From: Corticium candelabrum
Lineage: Eukaryota > Porifera > Homoscleromorpha > Homosclerophorida > Plakinidae
Direction: 5' to 3'
Assembly (NCBI RefSeq): GCF_963422355.1
Contig: NC_085086.1
Location: forward strand, 1,581,021-1,645,020
Length of the DNA: 64,000 nucleotides
The position numbers were made by a program, and so were the translations under genes. Numbering within the stretch: position 1 is the stretch's first letter; each line of letters begins with the position of its first letter. Of this stretch, positions 38,101 through 50,098 are shown one piece after another. Below the pieces are notes generated by a model that worked only from the letters and a program-made list of their open reading frames with translations, ran no database searches and was not told where the DNA came from.

Positions 38101-40293
38101 AACGATTTCGACGTCCTCGAGATCGAAAGCGATATCGGCATCAGTCATAAGAACAAAAGTGTTGTGTTCTCTACCAATTGATTTCGGACAACGAAAATCG
38201 AGAATGTATGACAAGTACATGATTTGACTCCAGCGCTTTTTCTTTTTTACTTTTTTCGGATCTTTCAAGTGAACAAAGAAAGGTATCAATCCAGGCAACT
38301 TCCAATTTATCTGCAGTCCGTATGGCGTTTCCCATTTTGTACCATTACTCAATTCGATCTTTAGCGTATCTTTTAGTAGACTAAAGAGTTGATTGGCATA
38401 TTCTGTGGTATGACAGCCTTTAGCACCACCATCAAAGAACACGTGACATTCAAATTTGCGACTCCGATTTTTATGTTCGTCTATATTGTGAATGCACTTG
38501 AGGAGCTGCTTCTGTTCGTGTAGCTGTTCTCGATACATTGTCGTGCAGATGAACACGTAACTTTTACTAGCGTCATTTTCGGGATTTTTGACATTCTCGT
38601 CATCAAACTCTGTTTCTCTGTTGAGCATAAGATTCTGTTCGGTAAAGGGACAATTGTAATACGATTGAATGAATAGGTTTTCTTCCTTTATCAATGCAAT
38701 GAGTTTGGTTCGCCACACGTAGAACACACAGCATATAATTTGAGATATCCACAAGAGAAACAAACATATGGGAACGAGGCCATGTTCGTAAAATGGTATC
38801 TGAAGATTGCCCGTGCAAGCTATAGCACTTTCTAGCTGATCATTAGAGCAAACTCCAAAGGTCGTACCGATGGCGACAGGAGTTGCAAGTAACAGAGGCC
38901 AAATGAATCCGATCGTACCCTTTCGTATCGTACAAGCAAACCATGACAATATGTACGCTCCCCAAGTACAAAAGATGTTAACGAGAAAAAACGTATCGCG
39001 AGACGTATTTCTCAAATATGCTAAACCCTGTCCTAGATAGTCTATGCCTACGTTCAAATCCGCATAAGGGATAGCCGACATAATTATAGCCACAACGGGA
39101 AGCGATATCATTCTCCAGAAGTTTGTCAGAATGCCATTCTTCCATCGAGCGCTTGCTTCTGGTCGACCGTCGCCTGAATCACTCTGAGGAACGGGTGTGT
39201 TCAGGTAATTTTGAATAGGTGAACACCATACAATCGACAGCAAGCCGAGAACGATTGGAATAGAAGTGAGAACAACCCAGTGATTGTTATGAAAGTGGCT
39301 GTTAAAAATACAGAGCAAGATAACGAGAATCGCAATGCTACCAACATGTAAACCGAGAGCAATCCACGTTGCAACCGTGCGGGAAGGCTTAAAAACCTTA
39401 TTCCATTTTGGAAGTGGTGCTTCCCCAATAGATTGTGTTTGGTTACTATTCTCTCCGTTCGTTTCTCCCATTTTCATTAGTTCGTGTTCTTCTCGAACAT
39501 TCTGCTGCTCATTTCCATTGTCATTCCCATCCTGGAAAAGATGGTAATGTATTCCATGCGCATCATTAACTTCTTTAGCAGCATGTCTTATGTTGGTAGC
39601 ATCTCGTCTTTGAGCAGCATTGCGAATGTGTCGCAATTGACTAACGATGGTAAATCCGAAAACCCCGGACATGAGAGCGATAGTTATCGCAGCGTGGGGA
39701 ATTCGAGCAGCGACAATAAAGGTAAATATGCACAGAGCAACACTTTCTAAAACTGACGTGACAAATCCCTAAAATCAAAGACATGAAACAGTGAATCAAC
39801 ACTTAGACATGTAAATGTTTGTCCGTAGTTTATACAGTCACGTGCATGCTGACAAGTAAGAGACAAACAAAATGCAAATGACGTTTAAACTCACAGCTAA
39901 AATCGCCAACTTATTTGGCCACGGGTAGTTTCTCTTCGAACGACTGATTAGACCGCACCAAATGCAGCGTAGGAAAGAAAACAGACTTGGAATGATGAGC
40001 GCTATAAGAAGGCGCCAAAAGTCGGCCGCTTTCTTTGTTTTCAGACTTTCAACAGATTCATTGACAGACGACGATCTTGTATCATTGAATTGGTTTGTCA
40101 TTATCAAAAACGACAATTTTGACATGACAAGAGTAGACAGAACCAAGATAAAGAGGACGACGCCGACGACATGAGAAACTGTTTGAAAGAAAATGCTGCC
40201 ATTGCGACGAGGCTGTCTCTTATCTCCTGCTTTCTGCTTTTCAATTGTAATGCTGACTTCTACATCATCTACTTTTACGACTGGTGCACTCAT
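35113..40293 (-). CDS. CHS: Chitin synthase, animal type with tandem SAM domains
   Basis: Eight exons: 40293-39895, 39768-36732, 36646-36606, 36502-36428, 36318-36220, 36153-36003, 35808-35600 and 35520-35113. Phases agree throughout, giving 1472 residues. It is a membrane glycosyltransferase (GT2) that polymerises UDP-GlcNAc into chitin and extrudes it through the plasma membrane. N-terminal membrane helices cover residues 1-440. The catalytic domain has MTDADIAFDLEDVE (about 675), EDRWLCTLMVEAGWRLEYAA (about 777) and QRRRWIPSTMANLMQL (about 817), the product-binding motif. More helices follow to about 1050, then an acidic linker. SAM domains follow at about 1146-1208 (IRRFFANIGLE, then GVTKTGVVKRIMRAI) and 1220-1285 (WLLSFGLSQYEGKFARAGY, then GVTKKAHLKKL). 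A short charged helical stretch and two last helices (about 1355-1420) close the protein. All catalytic residues are present. ATG 40293 is the first methionine; the large second exon is intronless for 3 kb. SAM domains suggest oligomerisation at the membrane (inference). Confidence 0.95.
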
Positions 40294-40298
40294 CTTTA

Positions 40299-40490
40299 CC
40301 GACAAAAGCTGTACTGACGGCTCAACTCAAATAAAGCCGCTATGTACTCTAGGAAAACGTCTCGTGATCACGAGGCGGAAGCAAATTGTAATTGATCAAT
40401 GTAAATTATATATTTGCAGACAAAAGCTAAAGTGACCACGCAACCAGGAAAATATCTCGTGATTTACTAAGCGGAAGCAAATTCTAAATG
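40299..40490. promoter_or_regulatory. Imperfect tandem duplication just upstream of chitin synthase
   Basis: GACAAAAGCT, then TCTCGTGATCACGAGGCGGA and AGCAAATTGTAA at 40301-40400, recur as GACAAAAGCT, TCTCGTGATTTACTAAGCGGA-like sequence and AGCAAATTCTAA at 40419-40490, about 118 bp on. The unit begins within 10 bp of the start codon. It may duplicate promoter or 5' UTR elements; TCTCGTGATCACGAG is itself nearly palindromic. Confidence 0.55.
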
Positions 40491-40828
40491 TCTATATACG
40501 CACTATGAAGCGTATCTACTCGCTTGACCTTCTGTACCATGGCCAAACCTTTACTGTTTGATCCTCATTTAACATTTTGGGGTCGTTGATAATAAGTCAT
40601 AGTCCAAAAAACCAATTTAATGCTACACTGTTGCTGTACTTCTAGAGATTGCCATTGCTATTAAACGAGAGCATAAATCTTCGACACAAAGTGTTCAATA
40701 ATTGTATCGTATCAAAAAAACAAAGAAAGCCACTCCACATTAGAAAGATTAGAAATGATCAAAGTACCATGCAACAAGAAATGAGAGCAATATGTAGGAG
40801 GTGAGACAGCAACTACATGACGTTCAAT
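40491..40828. other. No gene seen
   Basis: Spacer between the chitin synthase 5' flank and repeat R1 copy 2. A fragment AATGAGAGCAATATGTAGGAG at 40781-40804 resembles the end of the CCP1-like exon of the CCP/Ig family (45934-46122) and may be a small displaced piece of it. Confidence 0.4.
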
Positions 40829-42440
40829 CAGGGGTGTAGCGTGGTATGGGCTATACCCGTGTATAGCCCATCATTTGTAGACGTGATCATAAAAATTGTG
40901 GACTGTTAATCCATCATTAATTTTTCCTCCGGGATATGTTAACGTCATCAGGCACGTGAATCAGCAAGATCGTAGGTAATCCTTGCCTGTCGTCTGCTGT
41001 GTTTACGCTGTACTTGGAGACCATAAAGTAATTTCGGAAAATGTAAGCCACAAACACAGCTGTCAGCCACAAACACATAAGGTAAGACATATATCAGTAA
41101 CAATGATGTCCAACAGCCAAAATAAAATCGGTCAATATGCATTGTCTGTTGAGTTCTTAGCAAACAGCCAAAATAAATTCTCTCCAATGTTTCATCACAC
41201 CTTTTCCAGTCTGGATCTGCCACTACCGTATCAGTCAATTAGCTGTAGGTCAATAAAAGTGGGCGTGTTTTATAGCATCGTGAAGTTTATCCCCATTTCT
41301 AGAGATCACGCTACGCCTCTGAAAGCGGAGCTGGAAAGGCATGCGCATTTGCCGTTTGCATCTGTACGCTGCATGTATATCTAGGATGCATTTCTTTTAT
41401 CTAATCCAGACTAGGCAAATTACTAATCCGGGTAATAATATTATAATCTGTGTACGTAGTCCACCTACGCGCGTCCGGCGCCAACTGGATTGCAATTAGC
41501 AGAATGAGTCGCTCGTTCTCGAAGCAAAGGATTGCGATGCAAAAGCGATGAATAGACATGACGCACGCAGCTAGAAACTTTGTGTGGTACATTATGTTGG
41601 TCGACCTTCCTAGATAACTAGGAGCATACTTCTGACCTATTAGCTAAGATGGGCGTGACAGTGCAGACGTCATTGTCCCGTGTATACAGCCCGGTTCGCT
41701 TTGGATATCTTGTCGTCTACTAACGGCGTAAACTAGCACGAAAGTGGAATCGTCTCGTTTCGAAATATCTATTCTGCTTACAGCAATACAGGGAATCAAG
41801 TGAGGACTCACTAGGACCCTGAGGTGAGTGTTTGTCAGCATCAAACACATTGTGACAACCGTTTTCTGATCTCTGTTGTAACTCTGTCGTGTTCTTTCAA
41901 GTGATGAGATCATGAATGTAGAAATAAGTCTGTGTACGTATGTGTACGCGGGTTAGGACTTGTCAAACTGCAGACCTTGTGTAGTAGACAAGTCAGAGAA
42001 GCCCTCCTATTGCGTGGGCGCTGTGCACTATTTTATTAATTTTTACTTTTTATTTTCTTTCTGTCCAGGATTCTGTCTGTCTGCTTCAGATATCAGGTAG
42101 AAGTTAGAGGTGATAATTTAGTTGTTTATGGGCTGGGTGACTGCAAATATTTACAAGCGTATTTCAGATCGAAAGCCGTGCTGGTTGCAGTGAGAGGTCA
42201 GAAAGATTGAGATAAATTTATTATCTTGAGATAAATTAAATAAATTAAATATCAAATTATTACCAAATTATTATCAATATTAATTAGAACACCAAAAAGA
42301 TAAATAAATTATCATGACTTGAAATCATGCATACTATAATGGATGAATTCAACTCAAGATAATTAATTAATATTAATTAATATATTTAGACTCTAACTAG
42401 TTGTTGATTGTGTCAGAAAAGGATCAATCTTTTAGTGTTC
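40829..42440. repeat. Dispersed repeat R1, copy 2, containing a hAT-like MITE
   Basis: 40888-42440 aligns with 20200-21858. The first part is bounded by CAGGGGTGTAGCGTG at 40829 and, inverted, CAGAGGCGTAGCGTG ending at about 41319. This resembles the ends of the hAT-like MITEs at 28037 and 34436. The rest (41320-42440) is copied along with it, so the duplicated unit is larger than the MITE. It runs up to the THAP gene. Confidence 0.85.
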
Positions 42441-42500
42441 TTGTACTTGGATTGTTGCAGTGTTTTTCGATCGAGATCAAGTGTGGTTGGAGTTGCTATT

Positions 42501-43478
42501 ATGGTTGTTTGCTGTCTTCCCGGGTGTTCCAATGTGTTTGTGAAGGGAAGGAAATCTCTGAAGTTTTTCAGATTTCCTTCTGATCAGGAGCTACGTCAGA
42601 AATGGCTGAACGAGTTATGTCTCGATTCTGTCTCACCAAATGCCAGAATATGTTCGAGACATTTTCCTGTTGGAACTAAGTCACAAGTTGGTGTAATACC
42701 AACTATATCAAAGTCACATCATATCAAGAAGAAAGCAGCTGTTTCTGCTTCTTCCATAAAGCGATCCCGGGTGAAAGTTACTGCTACATGGTTCCCACCA
42801 GAACACTTTTCTTCACCGAAGAGTGGTTCTCCTACAAACATGTCTTCTGGACAGAAGAGCTTCAGGCGTAAAGCCTCAACTCCCAAGAAACTCAGCAAAG
42901 CATGCAGGAGGAGTCTAAATGGTACAATTCCAGTAAGAAAAGAAGAGCAAGTTGAAGATGAGAACTTTGAAGATGACTTGAGAAGGAGATTGGGTGGTTT
43001 ACCTGGAAGGTATGTAGAGTAACCAATACTTTATGCATACTCTAAAGAGTTGCTACAACATATCCAGTTTCAGTAGGTCTGGCTGCATGTTCTAGACTAC
43101 AAGTATCTCGAATCTTTTTGCAACTTTAAATCTGAAACAATTTAAACGTTTACTTTATATTTAAAGTATTGTTAAATTAATTATGGATTTAATTATATAT
43201 ACCATTTCACAAGCAATTAATATAGTCTACCACTTCAATGTGTAAGGGTACTCAGCGCATATGCTTGACCAAACTTTATATCACTAGCACGAAAATTGCA
43301 TACACCAGATGTGTAGATGTTGTTGCTGTTAATTTCTATGGTTTTGACATATGATTGATTTCACAGGACTGATAATGACCTGTATGCAACATCTTGTAAT
43401 TTCTTGTCTTGTACACGACATTTACGAAAGGGCAATATTGAAGATATTGTACAGAAGATCAGAGAAAGGAAGAACTAG
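42501..43478 (+). CDS. THAP-domain protein
   Basis: Two exons, 42501-43009 and 43367-43478, joined in phase 2 by a GT-AG intron, give 206 residues. Residues 1-70 form a THAP zinc finger: MVVCCLPGCSNVF, FFRFPSDQELRQKWLNEL, ICSRHF and GVIPTI carry the C2CH ligands and the usual Phe-Pro and Pro-Thr-Ile positions. The middle is Lys/Ser-rich and disordered. The tail is acidic, then basic (DLRRRLGGLPGR). THAP proteins are nuclear DNA-binding factors related to the P-element transposase finger. No transposase catalytic region follows. The frame is open upstream to 42408, but the THAP fold starts at ATG 42501. Confirmation that it is expressed is lacking. Confidence 0.75.
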
Positions 43479-45714
43479 GGTGAGACAATTGACATATAGA
43501 ACATTGCTAATTCGATAATACAGACTAAATATATTCTAGTTATTGATTTGTTGTATTTCTGCTGACCTTACTAAATTGAAACAAAATAGAACTTGACTAT
43601 GTATGGTATTGCCGTATCACTCTGAAACAATTTTTGTGTCAAGTTAATTTAACTTTGGTAGAAAATGCTAGTTTCTGCTGAGTAACAACACGTGTGAAAC
43701 CACGTGGTGATATGTTAGTGTGATATACCATGAGTGAAACCACGTGGTGAAGCAACCAAGGTGAACTGGAGAAGATTCTAGACTAAATTCATAAAACACA
43801 CTCAATCCAAGCAATTAAAATTGATTTATCAAGTCAAAAAGGGAAATCAGTTGGTAATTAAATTGCCTACCTTGATTGAAGGTATCATACTGGATTGTTG
43901 GTAGTGTCTAGTGTTCTATATTTAGTTTGGAATTCTTCACTGTAACAATCCCAGGTGTTAGACATGTCGACTCATTTGCTTTTACCAGATTTACCTAAAA
44001 CTCCTTGCATGGTGCTGCTTCCCTGGGAAAGCATTGCAGTTTCTAAACTCATTAGATAACTCTATAGTTTGCACTGGCTGCATGTGCACTGATGTCTGAC
44101 TGACGTAATTACTTACTGATCTTTCCATCTCTAGAGACCTGAGGAAGTTGACTACAGTGTAGTGTCCTGAAATAGACAAACAATATTTTGAAATATTTGG
44201 ATATAAATTTAATTAATTAATATAGCTTTTGCAGCAGACCTGCTGATTAGTAGCTTTAGGCAAATGTGCAAACTCACCCCTAATTTCCTCATTGTATCAA
44301 TAAGCTCCATACACTTTAAATTCCTTCTGTAAATAGGAACCCAGAACGTAAAGAAACCCAAACACGACGCCCAGTAGTAACACAATTCTTTAAAATCAAT
44401 CCGGTGTTATGCATATGGAGAATTCATTACGAAGCGACAGGGAAGGTAGAAAGAAATTCTCTGCGTTAGGGTTTAGCTACCAAGTAATAAACACTTCCGG
44501 TGTTGATTACACTACACCGGACTTTCGCCCTTTGCCCATCTGATAAAATCTATAAATGCATGTAGATCTGGAAATGTGTCTAGAAATAGAGAATAACTGT
44601 GACAACGAGGCTGGCTATCTCAAGAAAATTTGCTTGTTATTGAAGTAGCTGATGCAGACCGTGCTGTTACGTATCAACGTTTACAAAGGAAAAATCACGC
44701 CTGCTACAGTGTACGCATGCAATTGGAACGCAAAGTGCGATTGAGAGGTGATAGGATACTGTTCGTAAACAAGATGCAAATGAGGTGTATTCATGTCGTT
44801 TACGCTACAGACAACTCACGAAACTTTAATCAGGACAACTGAACTTAACTGTTTAGGTATACCTCGCAGTTAACGATGCAGACAAGCCGCATTGCTCTGC
44901 GTCTTTAGAATGCATGCGGCTTAGTTTGAGCACGTAAAAATTAACAAGCAATTAACTAATAAATTTGTTGATTACAGTGCATATTGTTGCATCGCCCTTT
45001 TCCCGTTATGCTACGCATGGAAATGCACACAACAATGTGGGATAGTCTGGAATAGGTCAAGTTAATAATGGTATGATTTGCATGTTAGTGAGAATTGTTT
45101 GCAGAAAGTGGTAAATCCGCATTTTTCATAACAATTTCCTGCTGATAGAAACATACCATGTACGTTTCAAATTCTTTTCGTTCTGTGAATTGATATGAGA
45201 GAGAAGACAGACGCACAAGCAATCGAAATATTGTATCAAACTATGTGATCTCACTCAATGCAATTAACAATCAACAATTTAGTTTAAAATGATAAAAACA
45301 GAGAAAAGATACGTACACAACGCTGGATAGGCAGGACTGTGATCGAGCCATAAATTATTAATGTAATTAGATTTTGGTGTTTGCAGTGTGTAGGTCTGTC
45401 TCAACGGCATTCCATAGTAGACTACACTACATACGTATAGCAGGTACACCACACGGGAAATCTAGCTAATCTGACCCTCGCAGCAAAGAGTGCAGATGAC
45501 CGGATTATTCTGCTTTCTTGTGTTCTTCCTGCGTGGAAAGGTCAAGATGAAGAGACCTTTGCTATTGCAGGAAAACTAACTGCGGTATAACGTACGACCA
45601 AGCAATTAGAGTTTCAGTAGAAAGTCAGCTGTACAATTACGTATGTGGACCTAAGGGAATTCCCCATGACACGCATGATATTCAGTTGCATATAATTAAT
45701 TAATTAATAAAGAC
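43479..45714. other. No gene seen; 5' region of CCP/Ig copy D
   Basis: Mostly AT-rich. A direct repeat GTGAAACCACGTGGTGA occurs twice at about 43694-43752. The short open frame at 44630-44842 has no recognisable domain. No exon is supported. Confidence 0.4.
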
Positions 45715-45722
45715 TATAAAAG
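45715..45722 (+). promoter_or_regulatory. TATA box of CCP/Ig copy D
   Basis: TATAAAAG lies 67-74 bp before the start codon, leaving room for a short 5' UTR. It is a close match to the consensus. Confidence 0.6.
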
Positions 45723-45788
45723 GGATATCTGTGTGCTGCCATGCCATTCATCCGATCAGTCAACTTGCTGTTTTGAGCTGCTTCGATC

Positions 45789-48700
45789 ATGCCTAACTTT
45801 GTGCTGACTTTTCATCTCTTGTGTGGAATCTTCTTCTTGATACATGCTGCTGAAGGTGAACATGACATTATGTACTTACAGACTCTGTTTAATTCTGACA
45901 ACTAGCTCATTCTGTCGTCTTTATTATGAACAGACAACTGCTGCACTGTTGCCAAGCTTCCACAGTTCAAGGTCGACAAAGGAGTGCAGTATGGAAGAAA
46001 CGTGTGTGATGATGAAGTCATAACGTATCGTAGAATAAAGAAGAAAGCAGTACTCGACGGATTGCAGATGATCAAACTAAAATGCAACAGAATGAAAAGA
46101 ACTTGGGAGCAATACGTAGGAGGTGAGACAGCAACATGCAGCTCGATACACATGCAGTTGTAAAGTGAGCTAGACTAGAAAGGGGAGGTGACTTGACTTC
46201 TATTCTGAACGATCGTACTGGAATAAGCACAAAACGTCTGCATGAGGTGTAAACTGATGTTGTCCAGCATTCTACTACAGATGACTTACACTGTACTAAC
46301 TGCATGCATGACCATGTGCAAGCTGCTGGCAACCGCAGAAAACGTTATAAGCTAACTTATCAAATCTATTGTCTGTCTGTCTATATGTTCTGTTCTCTCT
46401 TCTAATGATTCAGATGACGCAGACTATGAAAACGTGCAGTTCCACATGCTTGGAAGGGATATCAGGGAACCTGTCAATTCACATGAACTTCATCTCCGCT
46501 GTGAAATCTATGTTCAACACCAGGATCGACCGTTGCCCGTGCTTTTTTCATGGACGACAGATGAAGATGGAATACTCAAACGGATCCCACTCTACAATGA
46601 CCGGAACTCTGTACCACATGGCGTGGGCAAATACGCTTGGAAGGTGTCCCCCACCGAGTCTGAATTAGTCATCGAGCAAGTGAGAGAGGCAGATCTAAAG
46701 CTGTACTCATGTTGGGTGTCGATCGGTAACGAAGTCAAGTCACAAAACGTCACATTGATCAAAAAGAGTAAGAACATGAAGATAATTGATTCACTCCGAC
46801 GAGCTCGGGTACAACCCCTGACCACGCCTTTTCCTGTCGGTCGAGGTGTTCGTAGATGTGGGATTTCCTTGCACGCCGGAACGGTTTCTCGTGATTCTTC
46901 TTTGTCTAAATCTTTCTAGTTCACGAGGTTACAGGAAATGCGACTTCGTGCCAGTTGCGACTTTCACCCATACCCTCTCCTGCTCCCAGAAGTTTGAATA
47001 GACTTTGAACCCGCGTGATTAGGGGCGGATCAGATTACCAATTGCGCATGTGGGGTCAGGCGGCAGTAGTGGGTGTTGTGTGGAAACACCCTCTGGCTAA
47101 TACTCCGAGTCGTAATTGCATGTCTGGATGGTGATAAAAAGAGTTTATTACACTCACTTAGCAACAAAGTGGCTGCATATAGCCATGATATAGCACAGTT
47201 CAACATGTAGAGAACGAATCTTAGCTAGCACACATGATAGGTTTTTGAGGATTACACGTGTGGCACTGTCTGGGTGTTCGAATTCACGTTTTCACTTGAC
47301 TTGCTGCTGTATGTATTTAACTTTTAATTTACAACCAATTAGTCAATTTTAATTACTAAGCTTCTTACAACAGGTATTCCTCCATAAAAAGACTCCATCC
47401 ATCTGATTAGCACGAATTTTGTCGAAACTCTAGAATAATTAGCCAACATATTAATTAAACAGACATGACGAGGACATGCAGTCTTAATTAACTTAATAAA
47501 TTAATTATCCAGAAAGAAATGTACTTTTTCAAGTTTCTCGTGTTCTGTTTGTTCCATTTTTTTGTCTAATTCATTTGTGTCTCATGAATTATTGTCCGTA
47601 TTCTTCTACAGATTGTGAAAGACTGTCGATGCCTGACGACGGAAAGTTTCATGAGAGAAAGATTGGTGTACATCCGGGGAGTAAGGCGACACCCGTATGT
47701 AACGATGGATTTAGCCGCGTGTCTCAAGACATTCAGTACTTACTGTGTACGTTGTGGGGCGAATGGGCTGCTGTTGACCGAGAGACTAAACAGCTAAAGA
47801 ATGTTGACTGGGAATACGACAAGCGACACGCTATGTGTAAACGTAAGGTTTGAATTTTTGTAATTAAACTATTCGGACAGACAGAAAGACAGACAAACAG
47901 TCAGACAGCACAGGCACGCTAGCAGACACAGACGTGCAGACAGACACAGACAGACAAGCAGACACAGACAGACAAACACACAGACAGACAAACACACAGA
48001 CAGACAGACAGACAGACTGAAAAAATAAATATGTACATCTACATGCATACATAAATACAAACGTACTGACAGAGATGGAGACAGAGAGACAGATAGACAG
48101 ACAGACAGACAGACAGATAATTTATTCTCATACAGATTTTACTTGGACAAATGCTGGGATTTTTAAAATACCAATCAGTGGTTGCAGACAACAAAGTCAT
48201 TAACTAATGGACTTCACTGTGAATGTCAAAATCGAACAATCTATCTAAATCACCATCATTAGGTGACAGATTTGAAAGTTTCTAAGGATAACTTTGGCAT
48301 TGCATCTTTGCAGAATTGTAGAAAATCTCTTTTTGCAATACGACATGAACATGGAAGCATTAAAATTGGCTTCTGGATTTGCTGACTGTTGTGACAGACA
48401 GATAGCCAGACAGACAGACAGACAGACAGTTGAGACAGGAAAGCATTATTAGCATCAGTAATGATGTCTAAATTTACTACTTGGATTTCAGACACTTGCA
48501 AACGAGAAGCGGTTCCCAAAGGTGATGAGTATCCCATTGAAAAGTCAATATCAAGCCTACCTCCTCATATGGAAATGAAAGACCAAAGCATTGTGTGGCC
48601 AAATACAAACTTCACATACACTTGTCCTGAGAACTATGCACTAATTGGGCAGAATACAAGGATGTGTACTGAATCAGGCAGTTATACAGCAGAGATTCCA

Positions 48701-49304
48701 AAATGCAAAGGTAATCTCATATTGTATGGAAAGATACAATACTGAATGTATTGTCAAATTCCTACTTCCTACTCAACAGTCTTATGTATTGCGCGATGCA
48801 TCCCTCTAATACAATAGTCTAAGTTGTATTGGAAGATGTATCTTTGCAACACAGTAGTCTATTAATGTGTGCAATGTATTCCTCCAAGACCGTAAACTAA
48901 ATGTACCAGAGATGAAACGCTCTACTGTAGTAGTCTAATAGATTATTGAAGAAATCATTTCTCTAATGCTATAGGTCTTACCATATTATGATTTGTTTGC
49001 TGACTTCCGGTTCTAACAAAGTTTGTTTCTTTTTTTCACAGCACTTGTGGGTTGCCATGATTATTGTAGAGCATTTTCTGTCAATTATGGTGTTGTAAAG
49101 TACATTCCAAAGAGAGCAGTCAGAATAGGCAAACACATGGTTACAGACACTTGCAAAGCAGTCATAAAATGTACGAATGGATACAAGCTGAAGAAGAATC
49201 TCACATTATTCTGTGACAAGAAGCTCAAAGATTCACAATGGGCAGAGAAGTCTGGACATACCTTATTTGATCCTCCAACCTGCTTACCTGAGAGCCAAAC
49301 ATAA
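45789..49304 (+). CDS. Secreted CCP-Ig-CCP-CCP-CCP protein, copy D (intact)
   Basis: Six exons: 45789-45855, 45934-46122, 46414-46767, 47612-47842, 48492-48710, 49042-49304. All introns are GT-AG phase 1, giving 440 residues. Residues 1-22 are a signal peptide (MPNFVLTFHLLCGIFFLIHA). 23-85: CCP-like module with a Cys-Cys pair and VCDDEVITY. 86-203: Ig domain (LHLRCEIYV, LFSWTTDED, LKLYSCWVS). 204-280: CCP ([13 protein letters not shown]). 281-353: CCP (NFTYTCPENYALIG, MCTESGSY). 354-440: CCP with six cysteines, ending PPTCLPESQT. There is no membrane helix or GPI-type tail, so it is probably secreted. CCP (sushi) and Ig modules usually bind proteins or glycans in complement-like, adhesion or recognition roles; which applies here is unknown. 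AATAAA at 49481. Paralogues A, B, C and E share the layout. Confidence 0.88.
47875..48118. repeat. (CAGA)n array in the CCP2-CCP3 intron of copy D
   Basis: Imperfect CAGA repeats with CACA variants; a further short run lies at 48394-48432 in the same intron. Confidence 0.93.
48775..48965. repeat. Degenerate 39-bp-family minisatellite, copy D intron
   Basis: Diverged units with ATGCATCCCTCTAATACA and similar words lie in the CCP3-CCP4 intron. They share the core of the array in the last RBM22 intron. Confidence 0.6.
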
Positions 49305-49480
49305 GAATAGAGTCATTTAGGTGTTACATTTTAGCTGCTTTGTGAGCTTGTTATTTGTCTGTAGTGTAGTGCTGAACTGTAATTTCCACATAATTTTTAG
49401 TTGCTATAGCAACTATGTGTATACACTTTGCTTTTTGCTATGCATATGTAGTAATTGATGCCTGATCCTGTGATGTTGGA

Positions 49481-49486
49481 AATAAA
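49481..49486 (+). terminator. AATAAA polyadenylation signal of copy D
   Basis: AATAAA lies 177 bp after the stop codon; the same site is kept at 22822-22827 after pseudogene A. Confidence 0.6.
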
Positions 49487-50005
49487 TTTTACTTTGAAAA
49501 AGATACTGTTTGCCAGTCTTCCTTATCTTTTTAATTGGTCAACAGCATGCAGGTTTACCAACTGAAGTGTCCATTTCACACATTATACAAAGCATTAAAT
49601 ATAGATTCTTTTGTTTTGTTTATCGCTCCAACGTACTGTTATGTTGCCAGAGGGTCCTCTTGGTTTTGCAATGTAATTGAAACCATCACGGCAAGATTTC
49701 TAACAAATGGACAACTCCAGATAGAACACTTTGTCTAGCAAGATAGTAAGACTTGACTTGCTCAATTGGTGGTCAAGACCTAACAGGCAATTACTCAGTA
49801 AATTGTTCCATCAAATCGGTAAATAATTGTGTTTGATATCTGTCAATATAAACTGCTCTATTGTGTACCAGCTGGAGGTATATTTTCATCACTCAGAGAA
49901 TGAATTTATTTTTAATGACCAGCTGTGACTCATAAATTTAATTAAACCTTGTGCAACTTTTTAAAAATTAATTAAGCCTTCTATTTGAACAAATCACCCA
50001 GTGTG

Positions 50006-50025
50006 GGGTGTGTGTGTGAGTGTGG

Positions 50026-50093
<68 letters not shown>
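50006..50093. repeat. (GT)n microsatellite in the copy D 3' flank
   Basis: GT repeats preceded by GA-interrupted GT. The left flank (49680-50005) aligns with the left flank of the GT tract after copy A. Confidence 0.95.
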
Positions 50094-50098
<5 letters not shown>

